Below are positions 6,367 to 14,847 of a stretch of 16,989 bases of DNA, one piece after another (the stretch's first letter is position 1; the number at the start of each line of letters is the position of its first letter). The position numbers were made by a program, and so were the translations under genes. The notes below the pieces were generated by a model that saw only the letters and a list, made by a program, of their open reading frames with translations, had not been told where the DNA came from and searched no databases. Source of the stretch: DATARH01 sp035570495. GTDB lineage: Bacteria > Pseudomonadota > Alphaproteobacteria > ATCC43930 > CGMCC-115725. The DNA lies in contig DATMLO010000107.1 of NCBI GenBank assembly GCA_035570495.1, forward strand, positions 1-16,989, in the 5' to 3' direction.

Positions 6367-7161
6367 ATGAACCGGCTCGACGGCAAGGTGGCGCTGATTT
6401 CCGGCGCGGCGCGCGGCATCGGCGCGGAGACCGCAAAGCTGATGATCGAGGCCGGCGCCAAAGTGGCGATCGGCGATGTGCTCGACGAGCGCGGCCGCGA
6501 GACCGCCCGCGCGCTGGGTGACGGCGCGCTGTACCACCATCTCGACGTGACCAGCGAAGACTCGTGGCAGGCTATGATCGCGGCGGTCACGGCGCGGTTC
6601 GGCGGCATCGACATCCTCGTCAACAATGCCGGAATGTTTCTCGGCAAGGGAATCGAGGAAGCGAGCCTCGACGAGTGGGCACGGCTGGTGGCGATCAACA
6701 TGACCGGCGTGTTCCTCGGCTCCAAATTGTGCCTGCCGGCGCTGCGCGAGAGCGCGCCGAAAAGCGCGCATGGCAGCGCGATCGTGAACCTCGCCTCGGT
6801 CGCCGGATTGGTCGGCTCGCAGCTCGACCCGCTCTATTCGATGACCAAGGGCGGCGTGACGCTGTTCACCAAATCCGCCGCTCTCGAATTCGCCCGCAAG
6901 GGCTATCGCATCCGGGTCAACTCGATCCATCCCGGCGTAATTCAGACCGACATGGGCGAGCAGACCTTCGCCGCACGAGCGCGGTCGCATGGCAGCAACG
7001 ACACCGAGGCGGCGCGCAACGTCGCGCTGTCGACGCATCCGATTGGCCGGCTCGGAATCCCCAACGACATTGCCAAGGGGATCGTGTTCCTGGCGTCTGA
7101 CGACGCCGCGTTCATGACCGGGGCGGGGCTTGTGGTCGATGGCGGGCTTACGGCGCAGTAG
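6367..7161 (+). CDS. Short-chain dehydrogenase/reductase (classical SDR)
   Basis: The 264-residue cytoplasmic NAD(P)-dependent oxidoreductase has the complete classical set. These are the dinucleotide loop SGAARGIG (12-19), NNAG (86-89), catalytic S144 (NLASVAG), Y157 and K161 (YSMTK), and VNSIHPGVIQTDM after it. It ends with the usual GAGLVVDGG. D37 at the end of the second strand (AIGDV) points to NAD+ rather than NADP+. ATG 6367 follows GGAGG with five bases between; an in-frame ATG at 6355 lacks a ribosome site. It is divergent from the VOC/enolase operon, so it may oxidise or reduce an intermediate of that pathway; this is inference from position only. Its 3' end overlaps the convergent debranching enzyme gene by 14 bases. 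Confidence 0.92.
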   Translation: MNRLDGKVALISGAARGIGAETAKLMIEAGAKVAIGDVLDERGRETARALGDGALYHHLDVTSEDSWQAMIAAVTARFGGIDILVNNAGMFLGKGIEEASLDEWARLVAINMTGVFLGSKLCLPALRESAPKSAHGSAIVNLASVAGLVGSQLDPLYSMTKGGVTLFTKSAALEFARKGYRIRVNSIHPGVIQTDMGEQTFAARARSHGSNDTEAARNVALSTHPIGRLGIPNDIAKGIVFLASDDAAFMTGAGLVVDGGLTAQ

Positions 7162-9163
7162 CCGGCTTCGCCTTTTCCAATTTCCACCAGGCTTCGAGCG
7201 TACAGGCGACCGACCAGGCTTGGGCCGGGCAGCCGCGCGGGGTGTGCGGCGGATCGCCGTCAAAAATCTCGCTGATCTGACCAAGCCCAGCATCGGAGAG
7301 ATGCGGCTCGATCCCAGCGAGGATCGCCTGCGCTGCCGCGGCGTCGCCGGAGACGCGGTAATTCGCCAGCGCCCAGTGTCCGAGCAGAAAAGCCCACACG
7401 GTACCCTGGTGATAGGCGCCGTCGCGCTGATAGGGCGGGCCGGTGATGACCGGGCGATAGGCCGGGTCGAACGGCGACAACGAGCGCAGGCCGTAGGGCG
7501 TCACCAGCGGCGCGCAGGCGGCGATGACCGCGCGCTGTTGCGCTTCGTCGAGCGGGCTCGCCGGGAGGCTGACCGCGAAGACCTGGTTCGGGCGCAGGCC
7601 GGCATCGTCACCGTCCGGCCCGTCGAGCACGTCGTAGAGCCCCTGCCCGTCCGGGCGCATAAAGCGCGCGAAGCCCGAGCGCGCCTTGTCGGCCGCGAGC
7701 CGATAAGACGTGCCGCTCTCACCGATACGCTCGGCCAGCGCCGCGAGCGCGACCAGCGCGTTGTACCAGAGCGCGTTGATCTCGACCGGCTTGCCGATGC
7801 GCGGCGTCACCACCCAGTCGCCGACTCGCGCGTCCATCCAGGTGAGCTGCACCCCCGGCTCGCCGGCGCGCACCAACCCATCGGCGGGATCGACCGCGAT
7901 CCCATAGCGCGTGCCGGCGGTGTAGTGCTCGACAATCGACTCGAGCACCGGAAACGCCCGCTTGAGTGCCGCGTCGTCGCCGGTCGCCGCGATATAGGCG
8001 CGCCAAGCCTCGATGTACCAGAGCGCGGCATCGACGGTGTTGTACTCGGGCGTGTCGCCCGCACCCGGGAAGACGTTGGGCAACATCCCGCCATCGACGA
8101 ACCGGGCGAAGGTTTCGAGGATCAGTCGGGCCTCGTCAAACCGTCCCGTCGCGAGGCACAGGCCGGGCAGCGAAATCATCGTGTCGCGGCCCCAATCGCC
8201 AAACCACGGATAACCGGCGATCACCGAGCGGCCATCCGGCACCTCGGGGATCGGCCGAGCGATGCGATAAAGATCGGCAGCAAGCACCAGCCGCATCACC
8301 CAGCCCGGCGCGGTGGCGTCAGCTGCGTCGACGGCGATCGCCCGGTCGAGCACGGCGCGGTCATGAGCCTGGCGGCGGTCCAGCGCCGCGTCGAGATCGG
8401 CGTCGGCGGCCGGATCGAGGCTTGCCGCGTAGCCGACCCAGCGGCTGGGCACGAGCGGCATGTAGCCATCGCCGACATGGCGGTGCGCGTCGCGGTCACC
8501 GAGGCCACGCTCGCGCTCGACCGGCAGATCGAAATTCTCGTACCAGTCGCCGCGCGGCTCGATCTGCCCGCCGGTGCCGGCGATGCGCAGTGTGAACCGC
8601 CCAGGCGCGGCGACCGTGAGGCCGGCGCCCGCGACGGAAATCTCCGGATTGAAACCGGGCGGCCAGGTGTCGCCGTGATGATCGCGGCCGTTAGCCAAAA
8701 ACGTGACGCCGAGCCACGCCTCCGTCGCGCCTTCGAGTTTCCAGGCCAGGTAGACCGTATCGGCGCCCGGCTCAAGCCAGATGCGATGCTCGATCGTCGC
8801 CGCACCGCAACGGAACCGCCAGCACGGCACCGTGCCCTCGAGGCGAAATTCTATAAGGCTCCCGTAGCCCTCTGGGGCAATCGCGTCGCCGCTCCAGCGA
8901 TTGGTGAACAACGGACAGGAAATGCGGTCGATCGTGACGGTGGCGTCGGCTTTGGTCAGCACCAGGACGCGGCCCAGTGGCGGATCAACCGGCGCGACGA
9001 GGAGGCCGTGATAACGCCGCGTCAGGCTCAGCGCCATCGTACCAGCGGCATAAGCGCCGCGGCCGTTGCCGAGCCACCATTCACGCCGCTCGCCGGCGGC
9101 GAGATCACCTAACGTTTCCCGGCCGAACGCGACCGGAGCGAGACGGGTGAGCGGGTCTGCCAT
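7148..9163 (-). CDS. Glycogen debranching-type amylo-alpha-1,6-glucosidase (GH133-like)
   Basis: The 671-residue cytoplasmic enzyme hydrolyses alpha-1,6 branch glucose residues. An N-terminal domain (about 15-270) with WWLGNGRGAYAAGT and LTRRYHGLLV is the GDE N-terminal type. The (alpha/alpha)6 catalytic domain (about 285-660) shows GYPWFGDWGRDTMISLPG (317-334), NTVDAALWYIEA, LTWMDAR (440-446), EINALWYNAL (461-470), YGLRSLS, YHQGTVWAFLLGHW and GQISEIFDGDPPHTPRGCPAQAWS. These are the expected family blocks and the length fits. ATG 9163 has a GGGGGTGG stretch just upstream and lies 10 bases after the stop of the GH63 gene, so the two are cotranscribed and perhaps translationally coupled. No signal peptide is seen. 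The long plus-strand open frame opposite this gene is a codon-bias shadow. Confidence 0.92.
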   Translation of the reverse strand: MADPLTRLAPVAFGRETLGDLAAGERREWWLGNGRGAYAAGTMALSLTRRYHGLLVAPVDPPLGRVLVLTKADATVTIDRISCPLFTNRWSGDAIAPEGYGSLIEFRLEGTVPCWRFRCGAATIEHRIWLEPGADTVYLAWKLEGATEAWLGVTFLANGRDHHGDTWPPGFNPEISVAGAGLTVAAPGRFTLRIAGTGGQIEPRGDWYENFDLPVERERGLGDRDAHRHVGDGYMPLVPSRWVGYAASLDPAADADLDAALDRRQAHDRAVLDRAIAVDAADATAPGWVMRLVLAADLYRIARPIPEVPDGRSVIAGYPWFGDWGRDTMISLPGLCLATGRFDEARLILETFARFVDGGMLPNVFPGAGDTPEYNTVDAALWYIEAWRAYIAATGDDAALKRAFPVLESIVEHYTAGTRYGIAVDPADGLVRAGEPGVQLTWMDARVGDWVVTPRIGKPVEINALWYNALVALAALAERIGESGTSYRLAADKARSGFARFMRPDGQGLYDVLDGPDGDDAGLRPNQVFAVSLPASPLDEAQQRAVIAACAPLVTPYGLRSLSPFDPAYRPVITGPPYQRDGAYHQGTVWAFLLGHWALANYRVSGDAAAAQAILAGIEPHLSDAGLGQISEIFDGDPPHTPRGCPAQAWSVACTLEAWWKLEKAKPATAP

Positions 9164-9173
9164 CGGCCACCCC

Positions 9174-11903
9174 CTATTTGGCTACCGCGGTCGCCTCCGC
9201 GCGGGTGAAAGCGATATCGGCCGGCAATGTCCGCGTACCCTGCCTGGCCTGCAGCAGAATCGCGACAAGCGCGGTCCAGCCAGTTTGGTGCGCGGCGCCG
9301 CAGCCGCGGCCGGTATCGCCGTCGAAATACTCGTAGAACAGCGGGTACTCCTGGAAATCCGGCCGGCCCGGTTGCGACGGCGGCGGGCCGAGCACCGGAC
9401 GGCGTCCGTTGCCGTCGCGCAGGAACAGCCTGGTCAATCGCCGCGCCAATTCGTTGGCGACCTCGGCGAGGCTAAGAAAATTGCCGGAATGGACGGGGTA
9501 CTCGACCCGGAAATCGTCGCCGTAATAGCTCTGGAAGCGATAGAGCGACTCGATCAGCAGGAAATTGACGGGCATCCACACCGGGCCACGCCAGTTCGAA
9601 TTGCCGCCGAAGACCCCCGTCGTCGACTCGCCCGGCACGTAGCCGACCCCGAAGCGCGCGCCGTTATGCTCGAAGACATAGGGGTTCTGCTGATGGAACT
9701 TCGACAGCGAGCGGACGCCGAATTCCGACAAAAACTCCTGCTCGTCCAGCATTCGCCGTAGCAGACATTTCATCCGATGCCCCCGCAAGAGCGACAGCAA
9801 TTGCCGCTCCGCGTCACCCTGATCGAGCCAGCGCGACACCAGCCGGGCTAGTTCCGGGCGCTTTTCGAGCACCCAATGGAGCCGCATCGCGAACTCGGGA
9901 AGGCGGGCGATCATCGCGCCGTCGAGTACCTCGACCGCGAAAAGCGGGATCAGCCCGACCATCGAGCGAACCCGCATCGGCAGCGGATCGCGGCCAGGCA
10001 GTTCGAGCACGTCGTAATAGAATTCGTCGGCCTCGTCCCACAGGCCGAGCCCGTCGCCGCCCATATTGGTCATCGCCTCGGCGATAAACAGGAAGTGCTC
10101 GAAGAACTTGACCGCGATGTCTTCATAGACATGGTCACGCGCGGCCAGCTCGAGCGCGATGCGCATCAGGTTGAGCGTGTACATCGCCATCCAGGCGGTG
10201 CCATCCGCCTGGTTGATGTGTCCGCCGGTCGGCAGAGGCGCGCTGCGATCGAAGATGCCGATATTGTCGAGCCCGAGGAAACCGCCCTGGAAGATGTTGC
10301 GGCCTTCGGAATCCTTGCGGTTCACCCACCAGGTGAAATTGATCATCAGCTTGTGGAAGACGCGCTCCAAGAAGGCGCGATCGCCCTGACCGCCACGCGC
10401 CCGCCGGTCGATCTCGTAGACCCGCCAGGCCGCCCAGGCGTGAACCGGCGGGTTGACGTCGCCAAACGCCCACTCGTACGCCGGAAGCTGCCCGTTCGGG
10501 TGCATGTACCATTCGCGCGTCAGGAGAACGAGCTGGTCCTTGGCGAATTCGGGGTCGATCATCGCCAGGGTCACGCAGTGGAACGCCAGGTCCCAGGCGG
10601 CGTACCACGGGTATTCCCACTTGTCGGGCATCAGAATGATGTCCGAGTTGTTGAGGTGCATCCAATCGCTGTTACGGCCGTACTTTCTTGCTTCGGGCGG
10701 CGTCGGCTGCATCGGGTCGCCGCGCAGCCATTCGCGGACGTCGAGCGCGTAGTATTGCTTTGACCAGAGGAGGCCGGCGAACGCCTGACGCTGCACCATC
10801 CGCGCGTCGGGGTCTTCGAGGTTGTATTGCACGGCGGCGTAAAATTCGTCGGCCTCGGTCTGCCGCCGGCGCATCACGTCGTCGAAATTCTCGCCCTCCT
10901 CGATAACCGCGAGGCGGAAACGAAAGCACGCTTGCCCGCCTGGCGGCAGTTCCGCCCGGCAATGCGCCGCGACCTTGGTGCCGACCCTTGCCGGGTTGAC
11001 CGCCGAACGATCGCCGTTGACGACATAGTCGTTGATGCCGTCCTTGAAATAGCCTGGCGCGCCGGTCATGCCGAAGAGCCGCCGCGGATTGGTCTCATTA
11101 TCGCAGAACAGCAGTTCGTCAGCGCCCTCGCAGGTGAAGCGCATCGTCGGGAGGTTCGGGTGGAGCGTCGTGACCGAGCCGTCATTGTGGCCCGCAAACC
11201 CGGGGCGCTCGGGGACCGTCCACCATGACCAGATGTTGCGGGCGCAGAGCTGCGGCAGGACATGAATCGCCGCCGTCTCCGGCCCGCAATTCGTCACGGT
11301 GATCTGACCGAGGATGTCGTCCGGCGCGCCCTTCGCGTACTCGACGACGACATCGAAATAACGGTTGTCGTCAAAGACGCCGGTGTCGATCAGCTCGAAC
11401 TCGGGATCGCCCTGGCCGCGCCGGCGATTTTCTTCGACAAGCTGCTGATAGGGAAAAGCGGCCTGCGGGTATTTATACAGCATCCGCATGTAGGAATGGG
11501 TCGGCGTGCTGTCGAGGTGATAGTAGATCTCCTTGACGTCCTCACCGTGGTTGCCTTCGCCGTTGGTCAGGCCGAACAGCCGCTCCTTGAGAATGTGATC
11601 GTTGCCGTTCCATAGCGCGACGCTGAGGCACAAGAAGAGGTGCTCGTCGCCAAAGCCGGCGATCCCGTCTTCGCCCCAGCGATAGGCGCGGCTGCGCGCC
11701 TGATCATGCGGGAAATAGTCCCAGGCCTCGCCGGTGGCGCTGTAATCCTCGCGCACCGTGCCCCATTGCCGGTCGCTGAGATACGGCCCCCAATGCCGCC
11801 ACGGAGCGCCGGTCCTCGCCTCTTCGAGCCGGTGGCCCTCCGCGCTATCCGCAATCGAGCGCCGCTCACGCGGCGGCGCGCCGCCGCCCGTCCCCTGCGC
11901 CAT
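9174..11903 (-). CDS. GH63-type glucosidase (MGH1-like glycoside hydrolase)
   Basis: The 909-residue product belongs to the bacterial glucosidase family related to eukaryotic processing alpha-glucosidase I. A beta-rich N-terminal part starts at WRHWGPYLSDRQWGTVREDY (from 35). The (alpha/alpha)6 barrel includes PDKWEYPWYAAWDLAFH (426-442), GGFLGLDNIGIFDRS (540-553), QADGTAWMAMY, NSNWRGPVWMPVN and, near the end, YEYFDGDTGRG and AAHQTGWTALVA. The likely substrate is an alpha-glucoside or alpha-glucan fragment in the cytoplasm. The first 22 residues (AQGTGGGAPPRERR and on) are not family-like, yet no other start codon exists before the conserved block. The ribosome site is distant (GGAAGGA about ten bases away), and an 18-base palindrome falls in codons 6-11. 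It lies between the AhpD-like gene (26-base gap) and the debranching gene (10-base gap). Confidence 0.9.
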   Translation of the reverse strand: MAQGTGGGAPPRERRSIADSAEGHRLEEARTGAPWRHWGPYLSDRQWGTVREDYSATGEAWDYFPHDQARSRAYRWGEDGIAGFGDEHLFLCLSVALWNGNDHILKERLFGLTNGEGNHGEDVKEIYYHLDSTPTHSYMRMLYKYPQAAFPYQQLVEENRRRGQGDPEFELIDTGVFDDNRYFDVVVEYAKGAPDDILGQITVTNCGPETAAIHVLPQLCARNIWSWWTVPERPGFAGHNDGSVTTLHPNLPTMRFTCEGADELLFCDNETNPRRLFGMTGAPGYFKDGINDYVVNGDRSAVNPARVGTKVAAHCRAELPPGGQACFRFRLAVIEEGENFDDVMRRRQTEADEFYAAVQYNLEDPDARMVQRQAFAGLLWSKQYYALDVREWLRGDPMQPTPPEARKYGRNSDWMHLNNSDIILMPDKWEYPWYAAWDLAFHCVTLAMIDPEFAKDQLVLLTREWYMHPNGQLPAYEWAFGDVNPPVHAWAAWRVYEIDRRARGGQGDRAFLERVFHKLMINFTWWVNRKDSEGRNIFQGGFLGLDNIGIFDRSAPLPTGGHINQADGTAWMAMYTLNLMRIALELAARDHVYEDIAVKFFEHFLFIAEAMTNMGGDGLGLWDEADEFYYDVLELPGRDPLPMRVRSMVGLIPLFAVEVLDGAMIARLPEFAMRLHWVLEKRPELARLVSRWLDQGDAERQLLSLLRGHRMKCLLRRMLDEQEFLSEFGVRSLSKFHQQNPYVFEHNGARFGVGYVPGESTTGVFGGNSNWRGPVWMPVNFLLIESLYRFQSYYGDDFRVEYPVHSGNFLSLAEVANELARRLTRLFLRDGNGRRPVLGPPPSQPGRPDFQEYPLFYEYFDGDTGRGCGAAHQTGWTALVAILLQARQGTRTLPADIAFTRAEATAVAK
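11870..11887. repeat. 18-base perfect palindrome just inside the GH63 glucosidase start
   Basis: GCGGCGGCG followed by CGCCGCCGC is self-complementary. In the mRNA it can fold as a seven-base-pair GC stem with a CGCG loop, beginning 17 bases into the coding region. A structure there could slow initiation of the glucosidase. It encodes the Gly/Ala/Pro-rich part of the non-conserved N-terminal extension. Confidence 0.5.
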
Positions 11904-11929
11904 CTCCGAGTGTTCCTTCCCGTTTTTTG

Positions 11930-12496
11930 CTAATCCGCTTCAGCGAGCGCCTCCACCCTGGCGGTCGCCTCTGCTTCCTCCGCGATTTGCAGAGCGTCGT
12001 TGAATTTATTGAAAAAGCCGCAAAGTGTGATGCGCAACGTGAGCTCGACGATTTGCGCTTCACTGAAATGGCGGCGCAATCGCGCAAACATCACGTCGGG
12101 CAGCCGGCTCGTTCGTTCCGTGACCGCGATCGCGTATTCGACGACAAGACGGTCGACCTCGTCGAGCTCGGGATGATCATGCCACTCGAGCAGCCGGTCG
12201 ACCCCGGCGGGGGATACGCCCTCGATAGCGAGAAACGGCTTATGGTGCGCGACGCAATAGTCGCAAGCGTTGACCTGCGACACCGCGACGATCGCTAGCT
12301 CCAGATAGCGCTTCGGCAGCGTCGCCGCGGCGCGCAGCTCCATCAACAGCGGCATCAGATGACGCAACGCCGCCGGGACATGCGCGAAGACCGCAACCTG
12401 ATTGCGGAACGGCCCGTACGAGGCTGCAAATGCCTCGTAGATTTCCGCAAGTTCTCCAGGCAGCTCGCTCGCGGCGATATCGCGGACGCGGACCAT
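11930..12496 (-). CDS. AhpD-like / carboxymuconolactone decarboxylase family protein
   Basis: The 188-residue all-helical product carries the AhpD redox motif NACDYCVAHH. E66, C78, C81 and H85 have the same spacing as the proton-relay Glu, CxxC pair and His of mycobacterial AhpD. This suggests a peroxidase-related alkylhydroperoxidase or disulfide reductase rather than a true carboxymuconolactone decarboxylase. A substrate is not implied. ATG 12496 has GGGGAGA seven bases upstream. It is the first gene of the minus-strand operon, 26 bases before the GH63 glucosidase, although no functional link to glucan breakdown is known to me. It is divergent from the exported TPR gene. Confidence 0.87.
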   Translation of the reverse strand: MVRVRDIAASELPGELAEIYEAFAASYGPFRNQVAVFAHVPAALRHLMPLLMELRAAATLPKRYLELAIVAVSQVNACDYCVAHHKPFLAIEGVSPAGVDRLLEWHDHPELDEVDRLVVEYAIAVTERTSRLPDVMFARLRRHFSEAQIVELTLRITLCGFFNKFNDALQIAEEAEATARVEALAEAD

Positions 12497-12620
12497 TCAG
12501 CGTTCTCCCCGTCGGTCGTGACGAAACCTCTGTTGCGGCGCTGCGGCGGTCAAGTCTCAATTCTGTCGGCGGGGATACTTTTGCCCGGCCGAGCGAACAC
12601 CCACATAGTTGAGCCGTCGG
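12497..12620. promoter_or_regulatory. Divergent intergenic region between the AhpD-like and TPR genes
   Basis: This 124-base region is the longest gap in the window. It holds the GGGGAGA ribosome site of the minus-strand operon. A TTGACC hexamer on the minus strand (12547-12552) has no matching -10 element, and GATACT near 12575 on the plus strand has no -35 partner. I see no operator repeat. Confidence 0.35.
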
Positions 12621-13703
12621 ATGACATTACGGCAAACAGCCGGAGCGAAGCGGGAGTATCGGAATTTGTCATCTCGCTGGGGGACGCTTGTTCTGGGATT
12701 GGCGGCGGCCGGCGCCTTGTGGACCGCCGCGCACGCGGCCGAAGCGGGCTCGGTCGCGGGTTTGCGCAAGACGCTGACGATCGAGGAAAGCCATAGCGGC
12801 GACGCCAGCCCACATCTGCTGCCACTGCTCGATCGTCTCGCGGGCGCTCAGTTCGACGACGGCGCCTTGGCCGATGCCGCGGATTCACGCAAGCGCGCGC
12901 TGAAAATCGTCGTGCGCTCCTATGGTCGCGATTCGGTAAACGCCGCCGACGCGATGATCGCGCTGGCCAGCGTCGAGCTGCTGCGCCATCGCTATAGCCG
13001 GGCCGAGCCGCTGCTGATCGCGGCGGTGCCGGCGCTCGAGACACGGTTCGGCACGGACAGCCCGGCGTTGGCGGGACCACTCGCTGGACTGGCGCGTATC
13101 GCGCTCGCGCGCGGCGATGTCCCCGCGGCCGAGAACTGGGCGAAACGCGCGACCGCGATCGCCGATCGCCGGCCGACGCTGACGACCAGCGAACCGCTGC
13201 GCGCGCTCGGTGCGGTCTACGCCGCCGAGCAACGCTTTGACGAGGGCGAAAAGGTGCTGCGCACCGCAGTCGCGCGCGACCGGCAACGCGACGGGGCCGA
13301 CAGCCCGGAGACGGCGCGCAGCCTGGCGCAGCTCGCCAACCTGCTGCTGCGTGCGCAGCATTTCACCGAGGCGCTGTCGCTCATCGAGCAGGCGATCGTC
13401 ATCGATCAGGACCGGCTCGGCGCGAACCACCCGCTGATCGCCGACGACTTTACCGATCTCGGCCTGATTTATGCCGGGCTCGGCCGCAACGACGACGCCG
13501 GGACGGCGCTGTATTACGCGATCGATCTGCTGACCAACGGGTCGAGCGAGGAGTCGACACGGCTCGCCTATGCCGAGCTCGACCTCGTGCCGGTGCTGCG
13601 ACGGCTCGGCCAGGCCGATGACGCGGAGGCGGCGTTCAAAGACGCAAAGCAAATCCTCGACCACGCTGCCGAGGAGGAGCGACAGCGCGAACGCGAAATC
13701 TAG
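12621..13703 (+). CDS. Exported tetratricopeptide-repeat protein
   Basis: The product is 360 residues from ATG 12621. A basic N-region (KREYRNLSSRW) is followed by the hydrophobic core GTLVLGLAAAGALWTAA and AHA, a likely signal-peptidase I site after about residue 39, so it should be periplasmic. The mature part is a chain of helical repeats of the TPR_10/12 (kinesin light-chain) type: YSRAEPLLIAAVPALETRFG, GDVPAAENWAKRATAIA, RFDEGEKVLRTAVARDRQRDG, HFTEALSLIEQAIVIDQDRLG and NDDAGTALYYAIDLL. It is probably a protein-interaction scaffold; the partner is unknown. Start choice is uncertain: TTG 12609 is in frame upstream and TTG 12666 would give a tighter signal peptide, and none has a clear ribosome site. 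Its TAG shares the palindrome CTAG with the stop of the convergent oxidoreductase gene. Confidence 0.82.
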   Translation: MTLRQTAGAKREYRNLSSRWGTLVLGLAAAGALWTAAHAAEAGSVAGLRKTLTIEESHSGDASPHLLPLLDRLAGAQFDDGALADAADSRKRALKIVVRSYGRDSVNAADAMIALASVELLRHRYSRAEPLLIAAVPALETRFGTDSPALAGPLAGLARIALARGDVPAAENWAKRATAIADRRPTLTTSEPLRALGAVYAAEQRFDEGEKVLRTAVARDRQRDGADSPETARSLAQLANLLLRAQHFTEALSLIEQAIVIDQDRLGANHPLIADDFTDLGLIYAGLGRNDDAGTALYYAIDLLTNGSSEESTRLAYAELDLVPVLRRLGQADDAEAAFKDAKQILDHAAEEERQREREI

Positions 13704-14826
13704 CGGAACCGCGTAGGGCTGAGCACTGCGGCGTCGAGCCCCTTGGCGGCGATATCGGCCGGTAATCCGGCGCCATCGATCAGCGACATCGCGCAGCGCG
13801 CCATCGCCTCGGCCGTCTGGATGCCGTAGCCGCCCTGCCCCGCGAGCCAGAAAAACCCGTCCGCGAGCGGGTCAAAGCCGCACACGGTCGTCTTGTCAGC
13901 GACAAAGCTGCGCAACCCGGCCCATTTGCGCTCGACGCGGGTCACCTCGATTGTCGTCGCCCGCATCAGCCGGTCGATGGCGATCGCGACATCGAGCTCG
14001 TCGGGCTGGACATCGCACGGCTCGATCGGCGTCTCGTCGGCCGGCGAGACCAGCAAGCGCCCGGCATCCGGCTTGAAATAGAAGCCCTCGCCGATGTCTC
14101 CCGTCATCGGCCATGTGCTCGTGTCGACATCGGCCGGCGGCGCGATGGTGAGTGCGGTGCGCCGCTTCGGTACCAGACCGATGGGCGGTAGCCTAGCCAA
14201 ACCGGCCACCACGTCGCACCACGCGCCGGCGGCGTTGATAATGATCGGCGCCGCAAAATCACCGGCTTTAGTCGCGGCCGTCCAAATGCCGGCCGAAGGA
14301 CTGAGGCTGAGGACCTCGGCATCCGTGACGACGCGCCCGCCGCGCCGGCGCAGCAGCCGCAGATAACCCTGGTGCAGCTCATGGACGTCGATGTCCATCG
14401 CGTCGGGCTCGTAGACCGCGCCGAGCACGCGATCGGGCCGCAGCGCCGGCACGATCTCGCACACCTCTACAGCGGTAAGTCGTCGGACGCGCGGGTCGAG
14501 CGCCGACAGATCGGCCCATGCCTCCTCGAGCAACACCTCCTGGCCGGGCATTGCGAACATCAGCGCGCCACGCGGCTTGAGGATCGGGTGCTCGGCGAAG
14601 CCGTCTGCCCACGCCTCATAGAACGCACGGCTGGCGCTCGTCAGCACGCGGATCGCGCGGTTGCCGTAGGTTTCGTGAACAGCGCCGCCGAACGGCCGGT
14701 GCTGTGATAGCCCGGCTGCGCTTCTCGCTCGAGCAGTGCGACCTTGCGATCAGCGGCCAAATGCGCCGCCGCCGCGGCGCCGGCCATCCCGGCGCCAACG
14801 ACGATCAGGTCGAAATTCTGCGCCAA
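13700..14826 (-). pseudogene. D-arginine dehydrogenase (DauA)-like FAD oxidoreductase, frameshifted
   Basis: This DAO-fold flavoenzyme would oxidise D-amino acids to 2-oxo acids. The first frame, from TTG 14826, gives the FAD-binding VVGAGMAGAAAAAHLA (GxGxxG at 11-16), LLEREAQPGYHSTGRSAALFT, then drifts into KPTATARSAC and stops. The second frame picks up ETYGNRAIRVLTSASRAFYEAW and runs to 13700 through HPILKPRGAL, MDIDVHELHQGYLR, NAAGAWCD, PKRRTALTI, GFYFKPDAGRLL, AGLRSFVAD and GGYGIQTAEAMA. Many blocks match Pseudomonas DauA as I recall it. One missing G near 14674 reconciles the frames and gives 375 residues, the normal length. As written it is broken after about 51 genuine residues; a sequence error is equally possible. 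TTG is the only start between the upstream stop and the dinucleotide motif. It follows the PPOX gene by 21 bases. Confidence 0.82.
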
Positions 14827-14847
14827 GTTTTTGGCGCCGTCGGGCGA

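Noticed and set aside
7130..9112. A 660-codon open frame on the plus strand opposite the debranching enzyme
   Set aside because: It is the mirror of a strongly GC-biased coding frame. Its product is Arg/Ala/Asp/His-rich without any family motif, while the minus strand shows all debranching-enzyme blocks.
12540..12600. Sigma-70-like hexamers (TTGACC on the minus strand, GATACT on the plus strand)
   Set aside because: Neither has a partner hexamer at 16-18 bases, so they are not supported as promoters.
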